This document shows positions 1 through 10,265 of a stretch of 64,000 bases of DNA, in pieces (positions within the stretch are counted from its first letter, which is position 1; the number at the start of each line of letters is the position of its first letter). The DNA is from Scilla litardierei (taxonomy: Eukaryota; Streptophyta; Magnoliopsida; Asparagales; Asparagaceae). The position numbers were made by a program, and so were the translations under genes. Location of the stretch: positions 16,440,061 through 16,504,060 of the forward strand of contig CM061130.1 of the NCBI GenBank assembly GCA_030789695.1. The letters run 5' to 3'. The notes beneath the pieces are model-generated. The model was not told the origin of the DNA. It did no database searches and saw only the letters and a program-made list of their open reading frames with translations.

Positions 1-1299
1 TGGTATCACACAGTTTACCCAAGTTCCAATTAATTCAATTAATTAATTCAATTATAAAATGAGAATTATGTATGTTACTCCTTCTGCTGGCAGCACTTCC
101 CTTTTTCCTTACTTGCTGCACTGGTGACACTGTGTTATACTTCTGACACCTGTGACTCCCTTGTTAGTTTGTGGTTGTATAAATATTTGTATCGTTATTC
201 GTGCTAACCCTTTCCTTACAGCAACTCAACATTGGACTGCAGGTATGATTCCCTTACTTAAGTATTTACCATTCATTACATTACTTAGTTCACATGTCTT
301 ATGTCTCTTGCCTTGCCCTTTGGATTGATAACCTTAAAGCGATGTTCCAAATCCAAGTAGGTTCATACCAGGGCACTCATTGACGTGCTCCTCCTTATTT
401 TTTAGGTAGCAGGTGCATCATGGTTGATGATGACTTGGAGTCGGGTTTCAGGGATAGCACTTAGTATGAGTTGTAGTTGTGGTGTGACATGGTTGTCTTG
501 GGAGGTGGGGAGTGATGGTGTATGTGTAATGGTGCACTTGTGCTATGTATGTACATGAAAGTTGTTATATAAATTTGTTGTTGTTCTATGTTATTCATGA
601 GTTGTTTGATCTTTTAATGAAGCTGCACTTGTACTATCCCAGCATGTGCGCAGTGGCCTGCTTAATCAGTTCCTTCTTTTCCTCTCTCATCACCCTCATT
701 CTTCAGGATACTTGGAAAAAAATTAATTAATGCAGGGTATCTTGGGGAACGGAGCATGACAAAGAGAGAAAAGATCTAGTCCATTGAATCAAAGAAAGAG
801 TGGTTGAGATCTAAAACTCTTATTGGGCGTAAGTCATCTAGTGGATATGAACCCAATAGGCCTTGAAAAACCCACTTAGAGTTAGTCAGAATTTCACAGA
901 ATTCCGACATAAAAACTCTTTGGTAGTCGACTCCCTCCGTGGTAGTCGACTCTCTCCATGATAGTCGACTCCCATCTGGGTATGAGAAAGATTCTCATCC
1001 CAAGAGATCCAATTTTGCCAATTGAATGATTTGCCAAAATTTTGAAAAGTGAGTTATAAATATAAAAAAACATACATGTATGAAGCCATTAAAAATCATT
1101 ATAATTATTTTAAACACTTATATAATTCTTACACACTTGCGAAGCGACGCAATTTAGAAGTTTTTCCGCAATGTGCTGATTTTTGCTCCAAGTGTTGAAC
1201 AAATGTCTTTTGCCTTCGTCCTTCATTAAGAGTACCTGAAAAGATTTAAACGTTGTGGTACTCTCATATTCTTGAGTCCGGAGGATTAGTTTGCAGGAA
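1..1299. other. Unassigned non-coding sequence at left edge
   Basis: I see no convincing gene here. Short ORFs, such as a 64-residue minus-strand one at 1110-1304, match nothing I recognise. Three exact AGTCGACT palindromes lie at 925, 944 and 963. They resemble the array in the copia LTR at 2980-4753, and the AT-rich sequence to their right (to about 1100) resembles the sequence to the right of that array. This part may therefore be a fragment of a related minus-strand LTR. The first 700 bases look like non-coding repeat sequence that I cannot place. Confidence 0.35.
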
Positions 1300-2979
1300 G
1301 CCAAACCTAATATAGTTTAGCTCCTTCAAGAGAAACATATTTATAGTTTTTATTCTAATGAATACTATGAATAAAATTAATTGCGTACCTTTGTTTATTT
1401 TAATTGGAATCATGCTTGGGAATCCATATGCTTAAGAATTTAGTGTTAGCATGTGCATCCTAGTATTCTTATTTTCTTTCTTAGCATGAGTGGAGTTATA
1501 CCCAAGTCCGGTCTTACTAGATGATGCTTTCTGACTATCAATCAAGCTATCAAGTTTCCCTTTATTTTATTAAAATTTTCAACTATCTTCATAATGGAGT
1601 CATATTTATCTTTAATAAACACTAGAAGATTATCTAAGCCATTTATCTTTTTACTCATGGAATCGATATCCTTTTCAAGCAATCCATTTTTCTCCTTTAA
1701 AATTATATACTATTTGATTAATTCTTCTCTATCTTTTGTACTTCTCTTAAACAATTTATGAGTTTTTCTATGCTCTCTAATGAGTTTCATGAATATCACA
1801 AAGCTCTTTATATGCACCACTATAGTCCATATCTTCATCATCACTAGATAAAGTGTCATCTTCGCTAAATGATGAGTGATGGGTTGAGTTCAACAGAGAG
1901 GATGTGGAAGCCATGAAACACATATGAGCTGACTCTCTTCTATCTCCATTGTCATTGGATGAGGATGATGATTCGTCGGAGCTCGAGACATCACTTTGGT
2001 CAAAGGCTGCATGTGGTTCCTTTCTCGGTCATCAGAACTTGTTTCTTCTATTGCTCTTTTTCTCATTGCTATCTTTGCTTTTGCCTCGACCTTTGTTGTC
2101 TCTATTGTTCTTCTCTAGTGGACAGTCTCTTTTCACGTGTCCTGTTTTGTTACAGCCAAAAAAATAATGTTAGCAGCAGAACGAAAAGACCGTTTACCAT
2201 ACTTACTTGACATGAAGTCCTTGAAATTTTTTGATATAAATGCAATATGTTATTCTCTGTCAATGTAATCGGAGTCTTCTTCGTTGATATTAAATTCTAG
2301 GTTCTTTTTCTTTGGCTTTTCTTCTGCCTTCTTATCTTCTTCAAGTTCAATCTTATATGACATAAGGTTTCCCATCAAATTTTCAAAAGTGAGGTCACTT
2401 ATGTTATGAGCCTCTCAAATGGCTGTCATCTTTTCTTTCCATTCGAGTCTGAGCGATCTCAAGATCTTCATTACCTGATCATACTCAGATACCTTTTTCC
2501 CTAACCATGCAAGCTCATTGGTTATATTAGTGAAGCGAATATTCAGATCAATGATAGATTTGCTTTCTTCCATTTTAAAACTTTAAAACTTTGAATTAAG
2601 CGGATTAATACGAGACTCTTTTCCTTGGTTGTTCCCTCATGACTAACCTCAAGTGTATGCCAGATCTGATGAGCAGTCACATACTGGGAGATTCGGTTTA
2701 ATTCGGGTCCGGTTACAACACAGAACAAAGAGTTCATCGCTTTGGCATTAAGGTTGCCTTCTTTCTTCTCATCTGCTGATCATTTCTCCATCTCGATGAT
2801 CGATGCTGTGTATTTGTTCTTAGTGATTGTCCAAACATCTATGTCAAGTGACTGGAGATGGATCATCATACGGATCTTCCAGTTGGCATAGTTCGTGCCA
2901 TTGAAGAGAGGTGGTCGAAGAGTGTTAAGTCCTTCATTATGGAAAGAAGTTGATGCGCTTAACCTTGCTTTGATACTAA
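1300..2979 (-). pseudogene. Sirevirus-type copia gag remnant (element A)
   Basis: Read on the minus strand, this follows directly from the LTR and primer site at 2967-4753. The 3001-2780 segment holds the gag N-terminal motif RPPLFNGTNYANWKIRM. The 2737-2543 segment continues with LNAKAMNSLF and QIWHTLEVSHEGT, typical of copia gag (UBN2/DUF4219-like). Near 2160-2110 there is a zinc-knuckle remnant, GCNKTGHVKRDCP, followed by an acidic Ser/Asp stretch. Stops and frameshifts break it into short pieces and no protease, integrase or reverse transcriptase follows. It would have made the capsid protein that packages element RNA. It is inactive. The left limit is uncertain. Confidence 0.8.
2967..2979 (-). 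other. Degenerate primer binding site of copia element A
   Basis: On the minus strand the bases next to the LTR read TTAGTATCAAAGC, a decayed form of TGGTATCAGAGC, the site complementary to initiator methionine tRNA. It fixes the LTR edge at 2980 and the element's orientation. Confidence 0.75.
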
Positions 2980-4753
2980 TGTTGGATCTTGTGTATGGCA
3001 AACAACACTAGAAGGGGGGTTGAACACTGGTGTATAAAAAGAAAATTTTTCGCAAATGAACAATACAAAGAATAACTTCCCTTCCAATGTTGCCTAATGA
3101 ACCAAGTAGAGTGATCTATGCTTGGACCTTAATCAACACGATGATCTCCAAATAAAAATGATATGATATACCAACAATGAAGATCAAAAGAGTAACAATA
3201 ATAAAATAGATCTCGCAATAGAATGAAATATAAAATTGTGATAACAAAGATAATAAGCAAGAATAGATTAACAAGTGATTGCAAATGACATATACTTAGC
3301 ATAAAGTAAATGACAAGAGACAATCACAGAAAATTCACACATAGAGACACGAGATTTTTTCCTGGTTCCCCACCTGAGTACATCTAGTCCCTGACCGTCA
3401 CAGATCGAGATTAAATCTACTATTACCTTAGCAATACAATTACCTAGCTTCACTCGCTAGGATTTCCAACGACCTAGCTCCACCGCTAGGAGTTCCAACC
3501 ACCTAGTCTCAACTAGGATTTACAACACCACTACCTAGCCTTAGCTAGGATTTCCAACACTCTTATCTCCAAGGGACTCAAAGTAAGATCAAATCCAATA
3601 CACCATAATGAATATGTGGAGATTGGTTTTTACACCCAATAATTCTATAGCCAAGAAGAATGTACAATTGTGCTCTATGTTGTTAAAGAATAATAAATCT
3701 TCTTTGATCACACAAAGAATATTAGTTGATTCAATGTGATCAAGAAACTCTGTTGCTTTAAAATCCTTTTAAGAATATTCAAAAATGAAGTAAGATGGAT
3801 TTGAAAAACAACCTATAATAGCCAAATAAAATGATCTTAAAAACAAGATAGAAAAATAAGCACAAGAATAGGATCAGAATTTAAAAACTGTCGGCTATGA
3901 AAACCTTGAGAGCAATGAAAATTAGAGTGCTTGAATGCTTGAGAGAATTTTGAATTTTGCTCAAGAATAATTGGTATTCTAAAGGGTCTCAATGGCTCTA
4001 TATTTATAGGGCTAAAAAAGAAATCAAAAAATTTCAAAAAGTTTGACTTTTGCCCCCAAACGGCTACAAAACAGATTCAATGATCTCGCTATCAACAGCT
4101 GGTAGTCGACTACCAACTTTGGTTGTCGACTCCTAAGTTTGGTAGTCGACTCCTAGAGCATTTTTCTGAGAAAGTCTTCTATTGACATGTAGTCGACTCC
4201 TGGGTGTTTTGGTAGTCGACTCCTTCTTGAAAAGTGATTTTCTCAAGAAGTTTTGCTCTCATATCTATGAAAATAAGTTTATATAATAATACCTTGAATT
4301 TAAAACCATTTTCAAAAATCTTTTTGTGTGCAGTTATTCTAACTTGGCTTTGACAATATTCTAAGAAAATGAAAAACAATTCACACATTAGACTCTATAA
4401 AGAACTTGAAGCCATGGATGAGCTTGAGCTTGTTACATAGGCTTCACTTGAATTTGAGCTCCTCTTTAGCTTGAGTTTGAGCATAGTCTTTGTGCTTCAT
4501 CTTCGAGCTTCAGAGTTCAGCTTTAGGCTCCTCTTGTGCTTAAACTAAAGCTTCAGACTGTAGACGTGGAATGCGAGCTCAATCCATCTTCATATTCTAT
4601 GTGTGTAGTTATAGTTCTTCTTCTAGGAATATGATTCGAGCTTCAATTAGCTTGTTGCACAACCTACACACTTAAGCAATATAATTAGTACATACCAACA
4701 TTTGGTGTGATCATCATCAAAACCACTTGGGGTTGGAACTAGATTTTCCAACA
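2980..4753 (-). repeat. Sirevirus-type 5' LTR of element A
   Basis: On the minus strand it begins TGTTGGAA, runs through the start block shared by the other copia LTRs here (a GTTTTGATGATGA-like stretch), and ends ...GATCCAACA next to the primer site. It is about 1.77 kb, like the other Sirevirus LTRs in the window (1.65-1.81 kb). A CTATAAATATAG TATA-like site lies near 4000 on the minus strand. It abuts the gypsy LTR at 4754 and appears to have inserted into or truncated it. No matching second LTR with a duplication is visible. Confidence 0.8.
4104..4221. repeat. AGTCGACT palindrome array in LTR A
   Basis: Exact AGTCGACT copies start at 4104, 4144, 4191 and 4214, with a variant near 4123. 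The usual context is GGTAGTCGACTCC. The array lies upstream of the LTR's TATA-like site, so in the probable U3 region. Confidence 0.85.
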
Positions 4754-4973
4754 GTTAGGTGGGTATTCGAGGGAGTCACGACAGCGTGGCGGAGTCGAGG
4801 TTGCCTCGGTGAGCTTGGGAAGGTGACGCCAGAGATAGTGGTTACGGTGGCGGTGGCACGACGAGTTGGGCCGCGAATGAGAGTGGAAGGAGAGAAGACG
4901 AAGGGTGTCTCGGCTGCTGTTTTTGTGTGGAGATGAAGGCTTTGGTTGTGAAGAGATGAGAGGGGTTAAGGGG

Positions 4974-4983
4974 CTATTTATAG
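4974..4983 (-). promoter_or_regulatory. TATA box of the chromovirus-type LTR
   Basis: On the minus strand this reads CTATAAATAG. The same site is kept in the second LTR copy near 17560. It is followed downstream by a C/T-rich leader, as expected for an LTR promoter. Confidence 0.6.
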
Positions 4984-5663
4984 GGATTTAGATATAATTT
5001 AATATTAAGTGTGTAATTAATGTTATTAATAAATAGGGGGTTGGGAAGTTTAGACTAAGTTTAGAAAAATGTGCATACGTTTATTCCCTGCAGAGCTTGC
5101 CGACAGAGTGGGGTAATTAGTATTGGTAATTAAGTTAAGTAGGTTAATTAGTAATGGTAATTAGTATAAAATAGTATTATATATTATTATTTTAATATAA
5201 AAATATCATTTTTTACATACGACTCCAAAAAATTCCAGAAAAAATGCCACGAGTTCGTGTCGTCACGAGGATCATGAAAACGATGTCTGTTTCAGATTTT
5301 GAGATAGGCAAATATAGATTTTGGGCCAAAACATTTTATCGATCGTAGTTTAAGGGTTTGCGGGTTCTAGGTCGATTTGTCCTCAGAAAAATAGGTTAAA
5401 AATTATAGAGGATAGTTAAGGATCATAGAATCATGTTTACATTGATTTAAAGCTATTTTGATAACATTTACATAGAAAATTAATTAGTAAAACTATTTCA
5501 ATGATATTTAAATAAAAAATATCATATAAACTATTTTTAAATATTTGACGATACTTTAAATTATGAAAATAAGTTATAACTATTTTGAGGATACAAAAAT
5601 ATTTTATATAATTGTTTTACAACTATTTTTGATAATGTATACCTCAAAATCGTATACGCATAT

Positions 5664-6608
5664 TGTTACGCCTATTTGACCGAGACCCATAAAGCACGAG
5701 CCCAAGAGCCCACCTGCATCCTGAAAGCCCATTCGGCAAAGGCCCTACAAGGGACCTTTTCGAAACGTCGATCCGACCCGGCCCCCATAACCCGTTGGTC
5801 GTTCGCCCACTCCTGCGAAAACCGCTCCCCCGGACACGCGACCACTAAATGGCGATAATGGGGAGGTGCTGGCATGGCGGAGAGGGCGGCGGCGAGGGGG
5901 GACGGATGGGGCACGATCGATGGCGGGCGTGGGACGTGGGCCAGAGCCAATCACGCTGGGAGCCCTACAAAAGGGTCAGGAAGACGACGAAGAAAGGGAC
6001 CGCATCTCAGGTAACAAAACCTAAGGTACTCCATCAACGACCTCATTCCCCCAATTCATCTCCTTCCTCCCCCGCTCGCGCCGAGAGACGCCGTCACGAT
6101 CTCCTCACGAGTCGGACCGTCTCCGCCGGGCCTCCTTTCTCAGATCTCTATCTGACTTAGGCATCGGAGGGGATTTGGCCGGAACCAAGGTCCGACCCCC
6201 TGACGAGCGTTCTCGTCTACGCAGGTGAACAACAGACCAACGGGCCGAGGCTGCCCCTCGCCCCTCTCCGACCACTCGATCAACCGGACGGTGAGGATTC
6301 CCCTCACCCTCAGCCTTCCTTGGCCGAGCACGCCCTACCGAGGCCGAGCGTCCTAATCAGGTCTGAGACTCACCCTCGCCACCGGACAGCCGTGCATCTA
6401 CCCGGGCGACTGAGGCTACCCCTCGTCCCCCTCCCAGCCGAGGCCGAGCGCGTCTGTCCGAGGCCGAGCGTCTCAACCAGGGCCGAGGCTTCCCCTCGCC
6501 CCTTCTGCACTGATTCGTAGCCCCCGAGGGACCTAAAGCGGGTCCCTTGACCACGTTGATCGGGTTCTCCACGGTCAACGCATTGTAGTGAGAAAACACT
6601 CTGAAACA
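5664..6608 (+). repeat. 5' LTR of Tat element C
   Basis: 945 bp, beginning TGTTACGCC and ending CTCTGAAACA. It matches 12445-13389 almost base for base. A CTACAAAAGGG stretch near 5965 is the best TATA candidate. The GGCCGAG motif recurs in the 3' part. Confidence 0.95.
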
Positions 6609-9600
6609 TCTGGCGCCGTCTGTGGGAACGAAAACTGTCCCACGAAGAAACAAACCACATCTGCGATGACGCGGCCCCCCTCCTCTCGGCGAAAGAAGGG
6701 CGAGGCCCCGACGCGGGGCGACAGGCCCCGCCATCGTTGCCAAGAATGGGCACGGGACCGACGCGAGGAGAGTCGTGAGGAAAGGGCCGGGGTGCCCTCC
6801 CCTTCCCCACCGGTTGGGAGACCGAGTGCGCCCGTAACGGCACGCAGCTCGGACGTGGCTTTGGTGGTATCAGTGGTCATAGACACTACCTTAGTGCGAC
6901 GGCTGCTTGTCGACACCGGCAGCTCCTGTGACGTCCTATTTATGTCAACCCTGGAGAAGATGGGCCGGCAGAAAGGAGACTTGCGACCTCGTTCGGGTCC
7001 CGTGGTCGGATTCACGGGTCACTCCACCCCCATCATCGGCACTATCCATCTCCCGGTAACGCTCGGAAACACACCAGACTCTGTGACCCTAGCGGTGGAA
7101 TTCATCGTGTTGGGGATCGGGTCGGAATACAATGGGATCATCGGCCGACCCCTACTCAACGCCGTCGGCGCGATGGTCTCGACCCTCCATCGGACCATTA
7201 AGTTCCGAACGCCGGGGGGGATGGGGCAAGTCGAAGGCGACGCGGGGAGACCGAATACCTGCTATCAACTGGCGGAGGAAGGTCCTGAGGATCGTCTAGC
7301 TGACCGGATGGCCACGCTCGACTTAAGGAGTGGGCCGAGGCCCACCCCTGCGGAGGAGCAGGAGCAAATCCCGGTCACGGACATCGAAGGCCGGTTCGTC
7401 TCGATCGGGAGAGGGCTGAGCCCGGACCTAAGGGACCAGCTGATCGAGTGCCTGGAGGCGAACCTGGACATCTTCGCCTGGTCGCCTGAAGACATGCCCG
7501 GCGTGGACCCCCAGGTGATCGTCCACCAGATCAACGCCGACCCCAACTTCAAACCGGTTAGGCAGAAGAAGCGTAACCTGGGCGGCGAGAAGATGAAGGC
7601 AGCCTCCGAGGAAGTGGAGCGTCTCCTCGATGCCGGCTTCATACGAGAAGTCTGGTACCCGGAGTGGCTGTCGAACGTGGTGATGGTCAAAAAACCCAGC
7701 GGGAAGTGGCGAATGTGCGTGGACTTCAGTGACCTCAACAAGGCCTGCCCCAAGGATAGCTACCCCCTGCCGCGCATCGACCACCTGGTGGACAACGCCT
7801 CGGGATACGAGATGCTAAGCTTCATGGACGCTTACTCCGGGTACAATCAAGTCCAGATGGACCCCCGTGACGAAGAGATGACAGCCTTCACGACGGACCG
7901 GGGAACCTACTGCTACAAGAAGATGCCCTTTGGCTTGAAGAACGCGGGGGCCACCTACCAGAGAATGGTCAACAAGGTGTTCAGCTCCCAGATCGGAAGG
8001 AACCTAGAAGTCTACGTCGACGACATGCTTGTCAAGTCAAGGCGACCGGAAGACCACATCGCCGACTTGCGGGAGACCTTCGAGCGGTTGCGGCGACACC
8101 ACATTCGGCTCAACCCCGCGAAATGCACGTTCGGGGTAAGATCTGGCAAATTCTTGGGATTTATGATAACTAATCGTGGTATTGAAGCTAATCCCGACAA
8201 GATCGAGGCGCTGGTTAACATGCGCGAGCCGACGACGATCAAGGAGCTACAGAGGTTGAACGGGCGCATCGCAGCCCTGGGGCGATTCCTTTCCAAATCA
8301 GCGGAAAGATCGCTTCCCTTCTTCAAGGTCCTGAGGAAAGCAATCGCGGAACCTCCGAACAATAGGAAGACGATACACTGGGACGAAGACTGCTCCCGGG
8401 CATTCGGGGACCTCAAAGAGTATCTCCGCAGCCCCCCTCTCCTGTCCAAACCCCGGGAAGGGGAGTCGCTGAGCCTTTACCTGGCGTGCGCAGAGGAAGC
8501 TGTGAGTTCGGTGCTGATCCGGGAGGACAGCGGGGTGCAATGGCCGGTATATTACACGAGCCGGATCTTGAAGGGGGCGGAGGTGCGATACTCGCCCATG
8601 GAGAAACTGGCGTACGCCCTCGTCCTCTCAACGCGAAGGCTCCGACCCTATTTCCAGGCCCACACCATACTGATCCTGACCGACTCACAGCTAGAACAGA
8701 ACCTCAAGAGATTCGATCGAATGGGAAGGATGCTAAACTGGGGAGTGGAGCTGAGCGAGTTCGACCTCCGATTCAAACCGCGCACGGCCATCAAGGGACA
8801 AGCCCTAGCCGACTTCATCGCCGAATGCACGACGGAAGGAAATGGCCCCCCAGAGGGAGAAGGCCCGGGGACGGTAACTGCTCAACCCTTGTCCTTTCTT
8901 TCGGCTGACCACTTTCAACCAGAGGATCCAGGAGCGTGGATAGTTCATGTGGACGGGTCGGCCACGCAGTCAGGAGGAGGAGCCAGGATTGCGATCCGGT
9001 CTCCGGAGGGGAACATCACGGAATACGCGTTGCGGTTCGAGTTCCCGGCCACGAACAACGTGGCGGAATACGAAGTTGTGATCAACGGCCTGAGGCTGGC
9101 CCTGGAGCTCGGGGCCGAGTCCGTCCGCCTCCTCAGCGACTCGAAGCTCATTGTCAACCAACTTTTAGGGAGTTACGAGGCACGGGAGGAGGCGATGCAG
9201 AGATATCTCCCAGTCTCCAGAGCGGCGATGTCCAAATTCAAGGACGTGGAGGTCTTACACCTCCCACGATCAGAGAATGCGCGGGCCGATGCGTTGTCAA
9301 AACTGGCCTCATCCTCGCCAAAGGAGCTGGGCCGCACCATCTACGTAGAGAACCTGCCGCCCCCCAGCGCGATGGAGCAGGAGGTGATGGCGATCGACCA
9401 AGAGCCCACCTGGATGGACCCGATCATCCGATACCTCACCCACGGAGAGGTGCCGGCCGATGGGGATGAGCGCCGAACCCTGGAGAGAAAAGCACTCCGA
9501 TACGTGATCCATGAGGGGACGCTCTACCGGAGACGCTGGACCAAGACGGACGTCCTCCCATACCTGAAGTGCATCGGACGGCAAGAAGCTGACTACGTCC

Positions 9601-10265
9601 TACAGGAGGTTCACGACGGGATCTGCGGGAATCACCACGGGGGCAAGATAGTCGCGCAGAAGATCTTAAGGCAGGGGTACTACTGGCCGACCTTGGCCAA
9701 AGATGCTACAAGCTACGTGCAGAAATGCCAAGAATGCCAGAGGTATGCCCACCACATCTCGACTCCTCCGTCAGAGCTCATCCCCATCGTGAGCCTCCTC
9801 CCCTTTGCGAAATGGGGGCTCGACATCCTCGGACCGTTCAAGCCAGGACGAGGGCAGCGGAAGCACCTGATCGTGGCAGTGGACTACTTCACCAAGTGGA
9901 TCGAGGCTGAGCCGTTGGCGACCATCACGTGGAAGAAAGCGAAAAGGCATACAGAGGGATACGCGAAGAGGTCGAGGGGCATTCCCCTCCCTCATTTTTC
10001 CCGGGGCACCGGTGGAGCCACAAGCTGGCAGCTCACTAGGGCCTCCCCCCTTGCTCTGTTCGGCGTCAGGGTACATCCGAAGTTTCTCGAAGACAATCCC
10101 CGAGAGCGGGAACTTCTTTTGGATCTCGGACTGGCACCGGGCGAAGCCCTTCTCGTACGACGTCGCCAAGGCGGTCTCCACAAAGGAGGTGGCATACTCC
10201 GCCACGGCATCCTGAGCGATCCGGGCTGGATCCACCTCCTCGAGCCCACGCAGCTGGGCCTCTAA
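6588..10265 (+). CDS. Gag-less Tat pol polyprotein with truncated integrase
   Basis: One open frame of 1225 codons. Only about codons 80-1115 look like genuine pol. Domains in order: aspartic protease with LLVDTGSSCDVLF near codon 107; reverse transcriptase with MPFGLKNAGATYQRMVNKVF and catalytic YVDD near codon 476; a classical RNase H; a second, archaeal-type RNase H starting VHVDGSATQSGGGA near codon 789; and the integrase HHCC finger ending CQECQRYA. The integrase core stops after GLDILGPF...VDYFTKWIEAEPL, so the second Asp and the Glu are missing. From about 9935 the frame reads through a deletion junction into the complement of the antisense ORF. That tail is not a real domain. The first codons overlap the LTR end and primer site, and gag is absent. 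Catalytic residues of protease and reverse transcriptase look intact. Confidence 0.9.
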   Translation: MRKHSETSGAVCGNENCPTKKQTTSAMTRPPSSRRKKGEAPTRGDRPRHRCQEWARDRREESREERAGVPSPSPPVGRPSAPVTARSSDVALVVSVVIDTTLVRRLLVDTGSSCDVLFMSTLEKMGRQKGDLRPRSGPVVGFTGHSTPIIGTIHLPVTLGNTPDSVTLAVEFIVLGIGSEYNGIIGRPLLNAVGAMVSTLHRTIKFRTPGGMGQVEGDAGRPNTCYQLAEEGPEDRLADRMATLDLRSGPRPTPAEEQEQIPVTDIEGRFVSIGRGLSPDLRDQLIECLEANLDIFAWSPEDMPGVDPQVIVHQINADPNFKPVRQKKRNLGGEKMKAASEEVERLLDAGFIREVWYPEWLSNVVMVKKPSGKWRMCVDFSDLNKACPKDSYPLPRIDHLVDNASGYEMLSFMDAYSGYNQVQMDPRDEEMTAFTTDRGTYCYKKMPFGLKNAGATYQRMVNKVFSSQIGRNLEVYVDDMLVKSRRPEDHIADLRETFERLRRHHIRLNPAKCTFGVRSGKFLGFMITNRGIEANPDKIEALVNMREPTTIKELQRLNGRIAALGRFLSKSAERSLPFFKVLRKAIAEPPNNRKTIHWDEDCSRAFGDLKEYLRSPPLLSKPREGESLSLYLACAEEAVSSVLIREDSGVQWPVYYTSRILKGAEVRYSPMEKLAYALVLSTRRLRPYFQAHTILILTDSQLEQNLKRFDRMGRMLNWGVELSEFDLRFKPRTAIKGQALADFIAECTTEGNGPPEGEGPGTVTAQPLSFLSADHFQPEDPGAWIVHVDGSATQSGGGARIAIRSPEGNITEYALRFEFPATNNVAEYEVVINGLRLALELGAESVRLLSDSKLIVNQLLGSYEAREEAMQRYLPVSRAAMSKFKDVEVLHLPRSENARADALSKLASSSPKELGRTIYVENLPPPSAMEQEVMAIDQEPTWMDPIIRYLTHGEVPADGDERRTLERKALRYVIHEGTLYRRRWTKTDVLPYLKCIGRQEADYVLQEVHDGICGNHHGGKIVAQKILRQGYYWPTLAKDATSYVQKCQECQRYAHHISTPPSELIPIVSLLPFAKWGLDILGPFKPGRGQRKHLIVAVDYFTKWIEAEPLATITWKKAKRHTEGYAKRSRGIPLPHFSRGTGGATSWQLTRASPLALFGVRVHPKFLEDNPRERELLLDLGLAPGEALLVRRRQGGLHKGGGILRHGILSDPGWIHLLEPTQLGL
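6611..6628 (+). other. Primer binding site of Tat element C
   Basis: TGGCGCCGTCTGTGGGAA, two bases after the LTR end. The same site type flanks gypsy D (33550) and element F (40266, minus strand), linking the three. Confidence 0.85.

Noticed and set aside
5849..6160. 100-codon ORF in the LTR of element C (and its twin at 12630)
   Set aside because: It lies wholly in an LTR and appears in both copies only because the LTRs are duplicates. No domain is visible.
9990..10265. C-terminal 'domain' of the 1225-codon pol frame
   Set aside because: It is the complement of the antisense coiled coil and matches no integrase part.
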